From JASSUD01 sp031963405 (lineage in GTDB: Bacteria > Pseudomonadota > Gammaproteobacteria > Burkholderiales > Burkholderiaceae), in NCBI GenBank assembly GCA_031963405.1, contig JASSUJ010000001.1:1736001-1800000 (forward strand): a stretch of DNA of 64,000 bases, given 5' to 3'. A model generated the notes under the pieces. It was not told the DNA's origin. It did no database searches and worked only from the letters and a program-made list of their open reading frames with translations. Each line of letters begins with the position of its first letter. Within the stretch, counting starts at the first letter, position 1. Positions 26,979 through 37,422 of the stretch are shown here, piece by piece. A program made the position numbers and the translations under genes.

Positions 26979-28244
26979 TCATTTTGCAAATGCGCGCGAC
27001 GACTTCCAGGGCGCAATTTTGCACAATAGCAGCATGCCAGGCAAGGCAAGTGCGGCGCACAGCAGGAAAAAATTAAACCAGCCCATATGTGCCACGATAT
27101 AACCTGTGGTGGCACTGGTTAGGGTACGAGGTATGGCCGCTAAACTTGTAAACAGAGCGAACTGCGTGGCGGTATAGCGAGGGTCAGTAGTCTGTGCTAG
27201 GTAGGCGGTAAAGGCGGCTGTACCTAGACCCACGGTGAATGTTTCAGTCCCAATCACGAAGGCTAATGCAAGCGGTGTTGGGCTTTGTTTGGTGAGCCAA
27301 GCAAAGCCAAAAATCGACAGCATCTGCGCTAGTCCAAAAATCCATAAGCCGCGTGCGGTACCCAGCTTGACTAGCGCTACGCCACCTATCAAACCGCCAG
27401 CAATGCTGGCCCAAAAGCCTACGAGCTTGGCTACGCTGCCAATGGCTGTTTTACTGAAACCTAGGTCGAGAAAGAACGTAGTGGCAAGCGATGCTGCCAT
27501 GACATCGCCCAGCTTATAGAAAAAGATAAACGCTAAAACAAGCAAGGCACCCAGCCAACCATCACGCGTAATAAATTCACGCCAAGGTAAGAATACAGCT
27601 TCTTGCAGGGTCCTCGGGCGTGTACCTTGTATCGCCGGTTCCTTAATTAAAAGCGTGGTGATGATACCGGGCAGCATAAATGCAGCGGTCACGATAAATA
27701 CGGTTGACCACGGCAGATGGTCGGCAAGGATTAAAGATAATGATCCAGGTATAAGGCCTGAGACCTTATAAGCATTGACATAGATAGCAGCACCTAGCCC
27801 TTGTTCGTGCTCTTCTAGCAGTTCGCGGCGGTAGGCATCGAGCACAACGTCTTGGCTTGCGCTAAAGAAGGCAAGGGCAACAGCAAATGTTGCTACGCTC
27901 CAGATCGCGTAGCGTGGCGAAATAAAACCAAGTACTGCAATGGTGGCCATCACTAATAATTGCGTAACTAGCATCCAGCTACGCCGCCGGCCTGGCTGCC
28001 AACCCGCTAGGTTGATCACAAAACGATCCATCAGCGGTGCCCAAATAAATTTCCAGGTATAGGGGAAATGAATCAGCGCAAATAGACCAATTGTTTTGAT
28101 ATCAACGTGTTCGGAGCGCAGCCATGCCTGCAGCAAATTGACCAGTACAAATAGCGGTAAGCCAGAGGTAAAGCCAAGGAACACACAAATTAGCATGCGT
28201 GTATTTAAGTACACGTGCCATTCCTTGGAAGGAGCAGTTGACAT
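26979..28244 (-). CDS. ampG: AmpG-type muropeptide permease (MFS)
   Basis: An inner-membrane major-facilitator transporter of 421 aa with about 12-14 hydrophobic segments. Characteristic AmpG segments are LGFTSGLPLFVLVNLLQAWL near the start, the FPYTWKFIWAPLMDRF loop and SASQDVVLDAYRRELL. AmpG imports anhydro-muropeptides for cell-wall recycling. The gene precedes nothing co-transcribed on its 3' side and is separated from metW by under 30 bp on its 5' side, so it may sit at the end of the metX-metW transcript. Assignment to AmpG is from recalled family motifs. Confidence 0.88.
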   Translation of the reverse strand: MSTAPSKEWHVYLNTRMLICVFLGFTSGLPLFVLVNLLQAWLRSEHVDIKTIGLFALIHFPYTWKFIWAPLMDRFVINLAGWQPGRRRSWMLVTQLLVMATIAVLGFISPRYAIWSVATFAVALAFFSASQDVVLDAYRRELLEEHEQGLGAAIYVNAYKVSGLIPGSLSLILADHLPWSTVFIVTAAFMLPGIITTLLIKEPAIQGTRPRTLQEAVFLPWREFITRDGWLGALLVLAFIFFYKLGDVMAASLATTFFLDLGFSKTAIGSVAKLVGFWASIAGGLIGGVALVKLGTARGLWIFGLAQMLSIFGFAWLTKQSPTPLALAFVIGTETFTVGLGTAAFTAYLAQTTDPRYTATQFALFTSLAAIPRTLTSATTGYIVAHMGWFNFFLLCAALALPGMLLLCKIAPWKSSRAFAK

Positions 28245-28271
28245 AAGTGAAGAGGTAAATAAGGAGACAAA

Positions 28272-28874
28272 TTAAGGGCAGAGTTTTTTCACCCGATAGA
28301 CAGCGATACTACCACGCCAATTTTGGCCCCAATGGATAGTGCGCCCTTCATGCAGCACCACTCGGTCAAGAATAGTAACGCCTGCAAGGCTGGCTAACGC
28401 CTCAAAATCATGCACGGTTAACACCCGCACATTTGGGGTGTTGTGCCATTGATAAGGAAGCGATTTGGAGACGGGCATGCGCCCCCCTAGTACCGCAAGC
28501 CGGTGGCGCCAGTAGCCGAAGTTGGGAAATGAGACGATACATTCGCGCGCTACGCGCACGGTTTCACGCAGTATGGCGGCAGTTTGATGGATGGTTTGCA
28601 AGGTTTGCGACAGAATCGCTATATCAAAGCTTTGATCTTCAAAAAGTCGCAGCCCATCTTCAAGATTTTGCTGAATTACGCGCATGCCTTTTTGCACACA
28701 GCCGAGTACATGTGTCTCATCAATCTCAATGCCAACACCGTGTATTTCTAGTTCTTGCGTCAGCAAAGCGAGTAGTGAGCCGTCACCGCAGCCTAAATCA
28801 AGCACATTGGTACGTGGCTCAACCCAGCGTGCAATCGCACGAAAATCAGGGCGTAGGGTTAAGGTGTCTAGCAT
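28272..28874 (-). CDS. metW: Methionine biosynthesis protein MetW
   Basis: A SAM-dependent methyltransferase-fold protein of 200 aa that partners MetX in many proteobacteria. The start at 28874 (MLDTLTLRPDFRAIARWV) matches the family; a start at 28916 would overlap metX further and lacks support. The SAM-binding motif is VLDLGCGDGSLLALL. The ATG lies seven bases after the metX stop, so translation is probably coupled. FPNFGYWRHRLAVLGGRMP is the diagnostic MetW block. Confidence 0.95.
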   Translation of the reverse strand: MLDTLTLRPDFRAIARWVEPRTNVLDLGCGDGSLLALLTQELEIHGVGIEIDETHVLGCVQKGMRVIQQNLEDGLRLFEDQSFDIAILSQTLQTIHQTAAILRETVRVARECIVSFPNFGYWRHRLAVLGGRMPVSKSLPYQWHNTPNVRVLTVHDFEALASLAGVTILDRVVLHEGRTIHWGQNWRGSIAVYRVKKLCP

Positions 28875-28881
28875 GCTTTGA

Positions 28882-30021
28882 TTAGAGCTCTTGGGCAACG
28901 CGCGCGAGATAGGCACGCATCAGATTATGGTAGCGCGCATCGTTGAGCAAAAATGCATCGTGACCGTGAGGCGCATCAATTTCTGCATATGACACAGGGC
29001 GCTTAGACTTTAGCAATGCCTGTACGAGCTCACGCGAACGCGCACTGGGAAAGCGCCAATCGGTGGTGAATGAGGCAACGAGATAATGCGCGCTTGTATT
29101 TTGCAGCGCCGCGGCCAAATCACCTTGGTAGGCGCGTGCCGGGTCAAAATAATCTAGTGCGCGGGTAGTGAGGAGATAGGTATTTGCATCAAAGTATTCA
29201 GCAAACTTATCGGCCTGATAATGCAGATAAGACTCAACTTCAAATTCAGCGTCATAACTAAAGCGGAATGTTTCATCTGCTTGTGGGCGAATTTGCGTGC
29301 GGCCAAATTTGGTGGCCATATCATTATCTGAAAGATAAGTAATATGACCAATCATGCGTGCCAAGCGTAGCCCTCGGCGCGGTTTGACCTGCTGCGAATA
29401 ATAGTTGCCGCCATGAAAATCGGGGTCAGACAAAATGGCTGAGCGTGCTACCTCGTTAAACGCAATATTCTGAGCAGAAAGTTTTGGTGTTGAAGCCAGT
29501 ACGATGCAGTGCGCGACGCGCTGTGCGTACATCATGCTCCAGGCGAGGGCTTGCATGCCACCTAAGCTACCGCCTATCACGGCAGCAAAACGTTCAATCC
29601 CAAAGGTGTCTGCCAGACGGGCTTGTGCGCTTACCCAATCTTCAACGGTTAACAGTGGGAAGTGGGCGCCATAAGGTTGGCCGGTGAGCGGATTAAGGCT
29701 CATGGGGCCGGTTGAACCAAAGCATGAGCCAAGATTATTGACGCCAATCACAAAAAAATGCCGCGTATCAATCGGCTTGCCTGCACCGACCATGTTATCC
29801 CACCAACCTACTGTATTGGGTTGGTCAGCGTAATAGCCGGCTACATGGTGCGACGCATTGAGGGCAGGGCAAATGAGTATGGCATTTGAGCGCTCAGCGT
29901 TTAGTACGCCATAGGTCTCAACCATTAAATCGTAGTCAGCCAGCACGTTACCGCTTTGCAAGACGAGCGGTGTCGAGAAGTGTATTTTCTGCGCTTGTAC
30001 GGGGCCGACTGACGATGTCAT
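28882..30021 (-). CDS. metX: Homoserine O-acyltransferase MetX
   Basis: An alpha/beta hydrolase-fold acyltransferase (379 aa) that activates homoserine in the first committed step of methionine synthesis; beta-proteobacterial members often use succinyl-CoA, and the donor cannot be decided by eye. The nucleophile Ser is in the [10 protein letters not shown] elbow, and the catalytic His is in the C-terminal DAPHGHDAF. The oxyanion region [12 protein letters not shown] is present. It forms an operon with metW and follows argB closely (8 bp), so argB-metX-metW-ampG may be one transcript. Confidence 0.95.
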   Translation of the reverse strand: MTSSVGPVQAQKIHFSTPLVLQSGNVLADYDLMVETYGVLNAERSNAILICPALNASHHVAGYYADQPNTVGWWDNMVGAGKPIDTRHFFVIGVNNLGSCFGSTGPMSLNPLTGQPYGAHFPLLTVEDWVSAQARLADTFGIERFAAVIGGSLGGMQALAWSMMYAQRVAHCIVLASTPKLSAQNIAFNEVARSAILSDPDFHGGNYYSQQVKPRRGLRLARMIGHITYLSDNDMATKFGRTQIRPQADETFRFSYDAEFEVESYLHYQADKFAEYFDANTYLLTTRALDYFDPARAYQGDLAAALQNTSAHYLVASFTTDWRFPSARSRELVQALLKSKRPVSYAEIDAPHGHDAFLLNDARYHNLMRAYLARVAQEL

Positions 30022-30029
30022 TCAGATCA

Positions 30030-30929
30030 CTAAGTTGAGCGAATCCAGGTACCAAACGGCTGGTCGGTCAAAATTTCGAGCAATACTGAATGCTCAATCC
30101 GGCCATCTACAATATGTACGGAGCGTACGCCATTTCTAGCAGCATCTAGTGCGGATGAAATTTTGGGTAACATGCCGCCGGAAATTGAGCCGTCGGCAAA
30201 TAATTCATCAATTTCACAGGCACTTAAATTGGTAAGCAAGTTGCCATTCTTATCTAATACGCCAGGTGTATTAGTCATCATTAAGAGAGTTTCCGCTTTT
30301 AGCACGGCGGCTAATTTACCCGCGACTAAATCCGCATTGATATTGTATGAGATGCCATCTTCATCACAGCCGATAGGTGAAATGACGGGGATGAAGGCAT
30401 CGTCTTGCAGTGCTTTGACAACCGCAGGATTGATTGCATCCACTTCGCCCACTTGACCTAGATCAATAAACTCACCTGGGCGCTCACGATCTGGCAATAA
30501 TAATTTCCGTGCGCGCAGTAAGCCCCCGTCCTTGCCTGTGAGTCCAACCGCTTGGCCGCCAGCATGATTAATCAGCTTGACAATGCTTTGCTGCACTTCG
30601 CCGCCCAGCACCCACTCAACCACATTCATGGTCTCTTCGTCGGTGATGCGCATGCCTTGTGTAAAAGAGCCGAGACGTCCAACTTTTTTTAGTGCTTGAT
30701 CAATTTGTGGGCCGCCGCCATGGACGATGACAGGATTAATGCCAACCAGCTTGAGCAATACCACGTCACGCGCAAAGCTTTGCTTAAGCCGTGCGTCAGT
30801 CATTGCGTTGCCACCATATTTGATGACAATCGTTTTGCCGTGATATTGACGGATATAAGGCAGCGCTTCGGCGAGCGTCTCAGCTTTTAGTGCGGCGTTC
30901 ATGCGCGGGGAATCGGGCCTGGCTGACAT
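30030..30929 (-). CDS. argB: Acetylglutamate kinase
   Basis: Phosphorylates N-acetylglutamate in the arginine pathway (299 aa). The amino-acid-kinase signature [12 protein letters not shown], the substrate loop VHGGGPQID and the block [16 protein letters not shown] are present, with the C-terminal [16 protein letters not shown]. The N-terminus has 15 or so poorly conserved residues, so the exact start is uncertain. It is first in a probable minus-strand transcript running into metX. Other arginine genes are not in the window. Confidence 0.95.
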   Translation of the reverse strand: MSARPDSPRMNAALKAETLAEALPYIRQYHGKTIVIKYGGNAMTDARLKQSFARDVVLLKLVGINPVIVHGGGPQIDQALKKVGRLGSFTQGMRITDEETMNVVEWVLGGEVQQSIVKLINHAGGQAVGLTGKDGGLLRARKLLLPDRERPGEFIDLGQVGEVDAINPAVVKALQDDAFIPVISPIGCDEDGISYNINADLVAGKLAAVLKAETLLMMTNTPGVLDKNGNLLTNLSACEIDELFADGSISGGMLPKISSALDAARNGVRSVHIVDGRIEHSVLLEILTDQPFGTWIRST

Positions 30930-30979
30930 GGCATCGGAAAGGTAGAGAGGTTGAAATATAAAGCGCGCAATTGTATCGC

Positions 30980-31054
30980 AAGGGCTGCATAAACCGGCAA
31001 GCGGTGCCGTACTATCTGGTCGACATTGGTTGCTCGCCGGCTTATGCAGCCCTT
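30980..31054. repeat. Palindromic repeat between hslU and argB
   Basis: AAGGGCTGCATAAACCGGC (30980-30998) and GCCGGCTTATGCAGCCCTT (31036-31054) pair with one mismatch. The centre GGTGCCGTACTATCTGG, CGACATTGG is a shortened family core. It would also act as a terminator for hslU. Confidence 0.85.
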
Positions 31055-31093
31055 ACTTAAGTCTGCTTATAAGTTCTAAGCGTTTATTATTAG

Positions 31094-32425
31094 TTACAGC
31101 ACGTAGCGGGAGACGTCTTCGCTTCGGGCTATTTCTTTTAGAGCAGCGTCAACGTATGCCGCATCAATATTGAGTGGCTTATCTGTGTATTGGTTCGCCG
31201 CAAAAGAGACATCTTCAAGCAGTTTCTCGATAGCTGTGTACAGTCGCCGCGCGCCAATATTTTCAGTTTTTTCGTTGACTGAAAAAGCGATTTCAGCGAG
31301 TTGTCTAATGCCGTCTGCGTTGAATTCTAACTGTACGCCTTCAGTCTCAAGCAAGGCTTGGTATTGCTTAACCAAGCTGGCATCCGTGCACATTAAGATG
31401 GCTTCGAAATCTTCCACCGATAGTGAATCAAGTTCAACACGAATTGGAAAACGCCCTTGCAGCTCAGGAATTAAATCGCTGGGTTTGGCAAGGTGGAAAG
31501 CGCCGCTTGCGATAAATAAAATATGGTCAGTTTTAACCATTCCATATTTAGTGTTGATCGTGGTGCCTTCAACAAGTGGTAGCAAATCACGCTGCACACC
31601 TTGGCGTGACACTTCGCCCCCAGTGCCTTCACTACGCGAAGCAATTTTGTCAATTTCATCCAGAAAGACAATGCCATTTTGCTCGATGTTGCGAATCGCT
31701 TGCGCTTTAACCTCATCATCATTGAGCATTTTTGCCGCTTCTTCATCGGTCAACAGCTTCATTGCTTCTTTAATGTTGACTTTGCGCTGAGTTTTGCGGC
31801 TGCTGCCTAAGCTAGAAAACATATTACGGATTTGCTCGGTCATTTCTTCCATGCCGGGCGGTCCCATGATATTCATCGAGGCAGAAGGCGCGTCGAGGTC
31901 TAGCTCGATCTCTCTATCATCCAGCTGACCTTCGCGTAGGCGTTTGCGAAAGGTTTGGCGCGTCATATCCTCGCCAGTTTCTTGCGGTGCATCGCTTGCT
32001 CGGCTACGCGGAGAAGGTATCAAAATATCTAAAATACGATCTTCAGCCAGCTCTTGCGCTTTAGTATTGACTTTGCGCATTTCGGCTTCGCGCGTTTGCT
32101 TGATAGCAATTTCGGCCAGATCTCGAATAATGCTATCGACATCGCGACCTACATAGCCGACTTCGGTAAATTTGGTTGCCTCGATTTTGATAAACGGTGC
32201 ATTCGCAAGCTTGGCTAGACGTCGTGCAATTTCCGTTTTACCAACGCCAGTTGGCCCAATCATCAAAATATTTTTAGGCGTAATTTCTTGCCGAAGCGGC
32301 TCCGCAACCTGTTGGCGGCGCCAGCGGTTACGTAAGGCTACGGCTACGGCACGTTTGGCCTTCTGTTGACCAATAATGTGTTTATCAAGTTCTGAGACGA
32401 TCTCAGCGGGAGTCATATTGCTCAT
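31094..32425 (-). CDS. hslU: ATP-dependent protease ATPase subunit HslU
   Basis: The AAA+ unfoldase of the HslUV (ClpYQ) protease, 443 aa. Walker A is GPTGVGKTE, Walker B is [10 protein letters not shown], and the central pore loop region [14 protein letters not shown] is present. The variable intermediate domain (about residues 110-230) is Arg/Glu-rich. It ends in the [17 protein letters not shown] sensor region and SRYVL, whose C-terminal residues dock into HslV. It follows hslV by about 10 bp. Confidence 0.97.
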   Translation of the reverse strand: MSNMTPAEIVSELDKHIIGQQKAKRAVAVALRNRWRRQQVAEPLRQEITPKNILMIGPTGVGKTEIARRLAKLANAPFIKIEATKFTEVGYVGRDVDSIIRDLAEIAIKQTREAEMRKVNTKAQELAEDRILDILIPSPRSRASDAPQETGEDMTRQTFRKRLREGQLDDREIELDLDAPSASMNIMGPPGMEEMTEQIRNMFSSLGSSRKTQRKVNIKEAMKLLTDEEAAKMLNDDEVKAQAIRNIEQNGIVFLDEIDKIASRSEGTGGEVSRQGVQRDLLPLVEGTTINTKYGMVKTDHILFIASGAFHLAKPSDLIPELQGRFPIRVELDSLSVEDFEAILMCTDASLVKQYQALLETEGVQLEFNADGIRQLAEIAFSVNEKTENIGARRLYTAIEKLLEDVSFAANQYTDKPLNIDAAYVDAALKEIARSEDVSRYVL

Positions 32426-32434
32426 GCCGACTTC

Positions 32435-32971
32435 TTAATCAAGAGTTTCAATGATGTGATTGCGATTGGTGTAAATACATAAATCGCCCGCAATACCTAG
32501 TGATTTCTCAACGATCTCACGTGGAGTTAGAGAAGTATTTTCGATCAAGGCAAGGGCAGCCGATTGTGCATAAGCACCACCAGAGCCAATGGCGCATACG
32601 CCACTTTCAGGGTCTAGTACATCGCCATTACCGGTTAAAACAAGTGTGGTTTCGCTATCTGCCGTGATCAGCATGGCTTCCAGTCTGCGCAGAATCTTAT
32701 CAGTGCGCCAGTCTTTAGCGAGCTCCACTGCTGCGCGCATTAACTTGCCATGATGTTTTTCAAGCTTAGCCTCAAAACGATCGAGCAACGAAAAAGCATC
32801 AGCTGTGCCGCCAGCAAAACCGACTAGCACTTTATCGTTATAAATGCGTCTAACTTTTTTAGCGCTGCCCTTCATCACAATATTGCCAAGTGTGACTTGG
32901 CCATCTCCGCCAAGCGCGACTTGTGAGCCGCGTCGTACAGAAACGATAGTGGTGCCGTGGAATTGTTCCAT
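32435..32971 (-). CDS. hslV: ATP-dependent protease peptidase subunit HslV
   Basis: The N-terminal threonine peptidase of HslUV, 178 aa. The leader MEQFHG precedes the catalytic Thr in [18 protein letters not shown] and the block [14 protein letters not shown] are typical. It is the first gene of the hslVU operon. The short propeptide is normal in Burkholderia-like species. Identification is firm. Confidence 0.97.
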   Translation of the reverse strand: MEQFHGTTIVSVRRGSQVALGGDGQVTLGNIVMKGSAKKVRRIYNDKVLVGFAGGTADAFSLLDRFEAKLEKHHGKLMRAAVELAKDWRTDKILRRLEAMLITADSETTLVLTGNGDVLDPESGVCAIGSGGAYAQSAALALIENTSLTPREIVEKSLGIAGDLCIYTNRNHIIETLD

Positions 32972-33026
32972 GTTTGTGCGCTACCTTTTTTGTCTGCTAA
33001 GCCGAATGGTGGCGTTATGCCGCTAG

Positions 33027-33057
33027 AACCTGTCTACAAATTTTTTGAGAAGCCGTC
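33027..33057. repeat. Half of a GAACCTG-family repeat
   Basis: TAGAACCTGTCTACAAATTT, as at 25626, followed by GAGAAGCCGTC. There is no matching right arm; the dksA terminator begins where the repeat stops. Confidence 0.6.
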
Positions 33058-33088
33058 AAAAAAAAAGCACACGCATCAGTGTGCTTTT
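33058..33088 (-). terminator. Intrinsic terminator after dksA
   Basis: GCACAC and GTGTGC pair around GCATCA, extended by A/T pairs. On the minus strand it is followed by nine T residues. It lies about 150 bp past the dksA stop. Confidence 0.85.
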
Positions 33089-33235
33089 CCAGCGTAATGA
33101 GAAAGCAAAAGCCCAGTTCCAAGGAAATTAGCTTGGTATAGGCTAGATATGGGCGATACGGTTGAAATCAACCATAACTTGCTATTTGCATTGCGTTGAG
33201 TTGCATATCTGAGTCGTACAACTCAGCGGTATAGC

Positions 33236-33655
33236 TTAATCGCCAAATAATTTCTGCCGTAGTTCGCGTCGTTCTTGTGCTTCGAGCGATAAGGTCGTAG
33301 TTGGGCGTGCTAGCAAGCGGGGAATGCCAATTGGCTCGCCAGTTTCTTCGCACCAACCATAATCGCCTGAGTCAATGCGCAACAGTGATTTGCGTACCTT
33401 GCTGAGTAACTTGCGCTCGCGATCTCGCGTGCGTAGTTCTAGCGCGAGTTCTTCTTCAATCGTTGCACGATCAGCTGGGTCAGGCGCGACGACTGTCTCG
33501 CGCAAGGTTTCAGTGGTTTGGCCGGCGTTGTGCATAATCTCAGCCAGTAACTGTTCAAGTCGCTGCTTAAAAAAAGCGAGCTGGTCAGGATTCATATAAT
33601 CCTTCTCGCTCATTTTTAGCAATTCAGCTTCAGTCAAGAGTCGTTTCTTTATCAT
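33236..33655 (-). CDS. dksA: RNA polymerase-binding transcription factor DksA
   Basis: DksA enters the RNA polymerase secondary channel and acts with ppGpp on rRNA and amino-acid promoters. At 139 aa it has normal length. The coiled-coil tip carries the essential Asp pair and Ala in APDPADRATIEEE. The zinc-finger region reads DYGWCEETGEPIGIPRLLARPTTTLSLEAQERRE, keeping only the first of the four E. coli cysteines; I recall this reduced finger as common in related bacteria, so it is probably not a defect. A strong terminator follows. Confidence 0.95.
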   Translation of the reverse strand: MIKKRLLTEAELLKMSEKDYMNPDQLAFFKQRLEQLLAEIMHNAGQTTETLRETVVAPDPADRATIEEELALELRTRDRERKLLSKVRKSLLRIDSGDYGWCEETGEPIGIPRLLARPTTTLSLEAQERRELRQKLFGD

Positions 33656-33679
33656 CTATCACTATCTTAATGTGTGCTT

Positions 33680-33787
33680 TTAGCGCATTCCTCAAATGAT
33701 CTGCTACTTTGTCATCCCCCGCTTGCCGTACTAATGTACTGTCTGCGCGGGGACTTCGCGTTGCAACTCATTCGAGAAACGCTCTAG
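33680..33787. repeat. Core-and-arm palindrome, diverged
   Basis: The arms around 33682 and 33767-33787 (CTCATTCGAGAAACGCTCTA) are imperfect. The centre CTTGCCGTACTAATGTACTG is the family core in reverse orientation. It lies just upstream of dksA. Confidence 0.7.
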
Positions 33788-33788
33788 C

Positions 33789-33830
33789 TTATGCCTATTA
33801 CTACGTATGGTTCATACGGAAGTAGGCATA
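33789..33830. repeat. Short inverted repeat
   Basis: TTATGCCTA and TAGGCATAA, with inner partial pairing TACGTATGG / CATACG. Part of a cluster of four palindromes in the 745 bp spacer 33656-34400. Confidence 0.6.
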
Positions 33831-33859
33831 ACGTGTTAACAAGACTTTCTTGACGTCAA

Positions 33860-33897
33860 GGAAGCGCTGCATAACCTACGGCTTATGCAGCGCTTCC
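33860..33897. repeat. Perfect 15 bp hairpin
   Basis: GGAAGCGCTGCATAA (33860-33874) is perfectly inverted at 33883-33897 with an 8-base loop. This is the bare arm of the core-and-arm family without its core. Confidence 0.85.
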
Positions 33898-34400
33898 CCG
33901 AATAAACCGTGAGTAGGTTAGTACCTTTTGCCATACTACTTACTGTCTTGGTATTGCTTACTCGCGCTTGATTTAGCACAGCCTAAGCTTTGAGCGAATG
34001 GCTTCGCGCTAATGGGAACGTATTGTAACTGAATCAAACCAAGCCATTGCAACTCTCTTGACACAATTAGGATTTACGCTAAGTCCTGCTAGCTGCATTA
34101 TCTGTGCGGCTATCGCTTCGCTCAGTGCTGCAGTTAAGGGAGGGCGTCTAAGTTGATAACAAGGAGCGCTGACGTAGGACAATACACTAGTATTTATGGC
34201 CCCGCTATCCGGCTTAGCGCCTTGTTTGCCTCATTTGTATTGTCTCCAGCAGAGCTCAAGGCAAAAAACCTTTTGTCGAGGGCAGAAGGAGCGGGGTAAT
34301 CCTCGTGTATTAGCATACCTTCCAGTTTCTGTACTTCTGAGACGCTTCCTGCGAAGGCATATTGGGAAAAATCGCAACCCGATTCTGAGGCAGATATTCC
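33898..34400. other. dksA-xerC spacer, no gene seen
   Basis: About 500 bp with no supported gene. An open frame around 34196-34555 overlaps xerC on the opposite strand and has no family likeness. The sequence CGAATAAACCGTGAGTAGG just after the hairpin is another fragment of palindromic repeat. Confidence 0.5.
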
Positions 34401-35321
34401 TTAGCGCTTTTTTGCCCGCGGGTGCGCTTTGTCATAAACCTGCGCCAAATGCTGAAAATCTAAAGAGGTATAAATTTGCGTGGCCGCGATGCTCGCATGG
34501 CCTAGCATTTCTTGCACAGCGCGTAGATCACCACTTGATTGCAAGATATGACTAGCAAATGAGTGACGTAGTACATGTGGGTGCACATGCGTTGGAATGC
34601 CTGCCAGCAAAGCTAAACGTTTGACGCGCTGGTATACAACAGCGGATGACATACGCTTGCCACGCTTGGCGATAAAAAGCGGAGCAGGGTCATGTTTAAC
34701 CAACTGAGAACGCACTACAAGCCAAGCTTGCAACGCCTCAATGGCCTTACGCCCAACCGGTACGACGCGCTGCCGCTTGCCTTTGCCGGTGACATGAACC
34801 TCCTGGTGCGCTAAATCAAGCCAGCCAAGCGAGCGATAGCCTGCTTGCTCAATATAAGACACATCTAATTCCACTAACTCTGTTAAGCGTAGGCCTGATG
34901 AATAGAAGAGCTCCAGAATGGCATGATCGCGTAAGGCTTCGGGTGACGCATTATGCGGTGCTTCCATCAAGGTATTGGCATCGTCAACCGATAAAGCCTT
35001 GGGTAGTGTTTTAGTGCGTTTTGGCGCGCGCACTGCAGCCACTGGGTTGCTGATCAAAGGTTGTTGCAATGCCAGCCAGCGATAAAAGCTACGCCAGACA
35101 GATAAACGATGTGCCATTGAGCGTGCTGATAAGCCTTGCTGGTGCGCTTGCTTTAAGCCGCTGCGAATTTCTGCGGCGCCAAGCTCAGATAAATGACGTG
35201 CGCCAGCTAGTGCTAATAATTCAGATAAAGCATGGCGATAGCTACGCAAAGTATGGGCAGAGAGTTTGCGCGCATGCGTCAGATTATTAAGATATTGAGT
35301 AATCAGATCATCTGCGCTCAT
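34401..35321 (-). CDS. xerC: Tyrosine recombinase XerC
   Basis: With XerD this enzyme resolves chromosome dimers at dif (306 aa). The catalytic residues are visible: Arg in SSGLRLTELVEL, Lys in VTGKGKRQRVVP, HVLRHSFASHIL (His and Arg), GHASIAATQIY (His and the nucleophile Tyr in TQIYTSLD). The N-terminal SAM-like domain runs to about residue 90. It follows the DUF484 gene by 12 bp, as in related genomes, which supports XerC over a phage integrase. Confidence 0.95.
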   Translation of the reverse strand: MSADDLITQYLNNLTHARKLSAHTLRSYRHALSELLALAGARHLSELGAAEIRSGLKQAHQQGLSARSMAHRLSVWRSFYRWLALQQPLISNPVAAVRAPKRTKTLPKALSVDDANTLMEAPHNASPEALRDHAILELFYSSGLRLTELVELDVSYIEQAGYRSLGWLDLAHQEVHVTGKGKRQRVVPVGRKAIEALQAWLVVRSQLVKHDPAPLFIAKRGKRMSSAVVYQRVKRLALLAGIPTHVHPHVLRHSFASHILQSSGDLRAVQEMLGHASIAATQIYTSLDFQHLAQVYDKAHPRAKKR

Positions 35322-35333
35322 GCCACCACCTCA

Positions 35334-36065
35334 TCAGGTCGCAAGTGCAGGTAGCAAACGGCTCAGCGCTGCGCTTACTAATTTCCCAATTTGCACCAGA
35401 AAATCGGTTGCCATGGTTTGCTGAAAGCGCTGCAAATCGGAGGAGCCCAATACAAGCAAACCAAACGCCTCTGCTGAGGCGTATTGCGAATGACGCAATG
35501 CAATTAGAGCAATTGAAGCCGCCGGTGTTTCTAATTCAGCGGGAGATGCGTTGCCCTCGGCCGTATATGCTGTAGGCGTCTTAGGCGTATCAAATAGCCA
35601 CTGTGCTGCAGCGGAACCTGTGTTTGCCCCGCAATAAGGGGTAGTTAGATGATTGGCGAATAAACGTACGGTTTCGTCAACGCTATGCGCATAGTCTGCA
35701 TCAGCATATGGCTTTGCCACTTGCCATAGTCGTAAGGCAGCCTGGGGTACGCCAAAGATATCAATTAAGCCAGTTAGCACAGCTTGAGGGAGGTTTTGTG
35801 GTTCGCGCTCAGCTAATAACTGGGTCGTAAAACGGTTAATTTTGCTGATAATCGTATCGTTCTCTTGGCCATAGCGCATCAACTCAGCATGTGTGCGTTC
35901 GAGCTGCCGTTGTTGATCGCGCAGCAGCTGCAATTGACGTTCTTGTAAGGAAATGGCTCGATGCCGGTAGGGGTCTGCTAGCTTTACCGTTAACAGTAAT
36001 TCGGCATGCTGATTAAAAAACTCTGGATTGGCTAACAGATAGTCAGCGACTTCTTGGTCATTCAT
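35334..36065 (-). CDS. DUF484 family protein (243 aa)
   Basis: A cytosolic GAF-like conserved protein that commonly lies between dapF and xerC. The ATG at 36065 gives the family start MNDQEVADYLLANPEFF; a TTG at 36104 would add 13 residues without support. A coiled segment (LQERQLQLLRDQQRQLERTHAELM) precedes the GAF-like part. Function is not established. It closely precedes xerC, and dapF lies upstream, so the three could be co-transcribed. Confidence 0.92.
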   Translation of the reverse strand: MNDQEVADYLLANPEFFNQHAELLLTVKLADPYRHRAISLQERQLQLLRDQQRQLERTHAELMRYGQENDTIISKINRFTTQLLAEREPQNLPQAVLTGLIDIFGVPQAALRLWQVAKPYADADYAHSVDETVRLFANHLTTPYCGANTGSAAAQWLFDTPKTPTAYTAEGNASPAELETPAASIALIALRHSQYASAEAFGLLVLGSSDLQRFQQTMATDFLVQIGKLVSAALSRLLPALAT

Positions 36066-36309
36066 GATTTGCCGCGCGGAAATAACAAAAGGACGTAAGA
36101 GCAAATGAGGCAGAGCTAAAAGCTTACATGAAGGTAACAGGAAACTTAATACGCGTCCATGTACGTTGGCTTTTTGTGAGCGGGCTATAAATCTTAAAAA
36201 GTCTATCTAGTAGGGAGAAAGCCCCCATAGCTGCGAACTGCGCTCTTTTGCTCTTGAACGGGAAGTGTTTAAATTCTTTGGGAGGCGATAAATAGATGCG
36301 AGCAAGCTT

Positions 36310-37173
36310 TTAAGTGGTGAGTGACTTCGCAAGCTCAATTTCACCTTCAAAAACCTTAACTGCTGGGCCAACCATTTGCACCTGCTCACCATGCCAGTTA
36401 ATTGTTAACTGACCACCTGGCATCTTAACTACCACGGGTGTTGTGAGTAGTTGACGTCGTATACCTGCTACTACAGCTGCACATGCTGCTGTGCCACATG
36501 CCAGTGTCTCGCCAACGCCACGCTCATAGACGCGCAGCCGTATCGTATGGCGATCGACAATTTGCATAAAACTCGCATTCACGCGCTCTAAAAAACGTGG
36601 GTGCGATTCGATGCAAGGCCCATCCTGCAAAACTGGCGCCGCGTCAATATCATCCACGCTTTGTACCGCGTGCGGATTTCCCATTGATACGAGCGAGAGC
36701 CACACCAGCTTGCCATTCACTTCAAGCGGCCAGATACCATCATCGCCGTTTGCTCGACTGTTAAGGCCGGTTTCATTAAACGCGACTGGCGCTGGGCCAA
36801 ACTCTGGCACACCCATATCAACCGCAACCTCACCATTTGTTTGCATCGTCAGCGTAAGCAAGCCTTTTTGTATTTGAGCACGCACACGGCGCTTATCGGT
36901 CAAGCCTGACTCATGCACAAATTTAACAAAACAGCGTGCGCCATTGCCGCAATGCTCAACCTCAGTGCCATCGGCATTAAAAATACGATATTTAAAATCT
37001 GCTTCAGCCACTGTCGGGCGTTCAACTACCAAAATTTGATCTGCGCCTATGCCCCTATGCCGATCTGCTAGTGCACGCACCAAAGCAGGTGTCAACGCCA
37101 ATTGCTGACGTACTCCATCAAGCACTACAAAATCGTTGCCAGCGCCGTGCATTTTGGTGAACTTGAGTTTCAT
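36310..37173 (-). CDS. dapF: Diaminopimelate epimerase
   Basis: Converts LL- to meso-diaminopimelate for lysine and peptidoglycan synthesis (287 aa). Both catalytic cysteines are in place: HCGNGARCF in the first half and [12 protein letters not shown] in the second. [13 protein letters not shown] at the start and [14 protein letters not shown] are diagnostic. It lies upstream of the DUF484 gene and xerC. On its upstream side the usual lipid A acyltransferase gene is displaced by an 8 kb orphan island. Confidence 0.96.
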   Translation of the reverse strand: MKLKFTKMHGAGNDFVVLDGVRQQLALTPALVRALADRHRGIGADQILVVERPTVAEADFKYRIFNADGTEVEHCGNGARCFVKFVHESGLTDKRRVRAQIQKGLLTLTMQTNGEVAVDMGVPEFGPAPVAFNETGLNSRANGDDGIWPLEVNGKLVWLSLVSMGNPHAVQSVDDIDAAPVLQDGPCIESHPRFLERVNASFMQIVDRHTIRLRVYERGVGETLACGTAACAAVVAGIRRQLLTTPVVVKMPGGQLTINWHGEQVQMVGPAVKVFEGEIELAKSLTT

Positions 37174-37422
37174 AGGGCTGTTGCTAAATAAATAGAAGAT
37201 TTCTTAGGTTAGTATGTAATAGAACAAGCGGAATTGATGATTTAATAAGAACTTAGCGAAGCAAGAAAAATTTAAAATTGCTCACTGAATAGAGCCAGAT
37301 CTTTTTCTGTCTGCTACTGTGGTTTATTAGCCGTTCTTTTCAAGATAAGCGCATCAAGCGTATCTCGGACAGCTCTTATTCTGCACAAATATTTTTTACA
37401 TGACTCAGATCATAAGGACATT

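Noticed and set aside
33236..33655. DksA with missing zinc-finger cysteines as a defective gene
   Set aside because: The single-Cys finger (GWCEETGEPIG...LSLEAQ) is, as far as I recall, the usual form in many alpha- and beta-proteobacteria.
34196..34555. Open frame upstream of and overlapping xerC
   Set aside because: It is antisense to xerC at its end, has no family likeness and shows no coding pattern.
36207..36392. Short frame at the dapF 3' end
   Set aside because: It overlaps the end of dapF in another frame and has no independent support.
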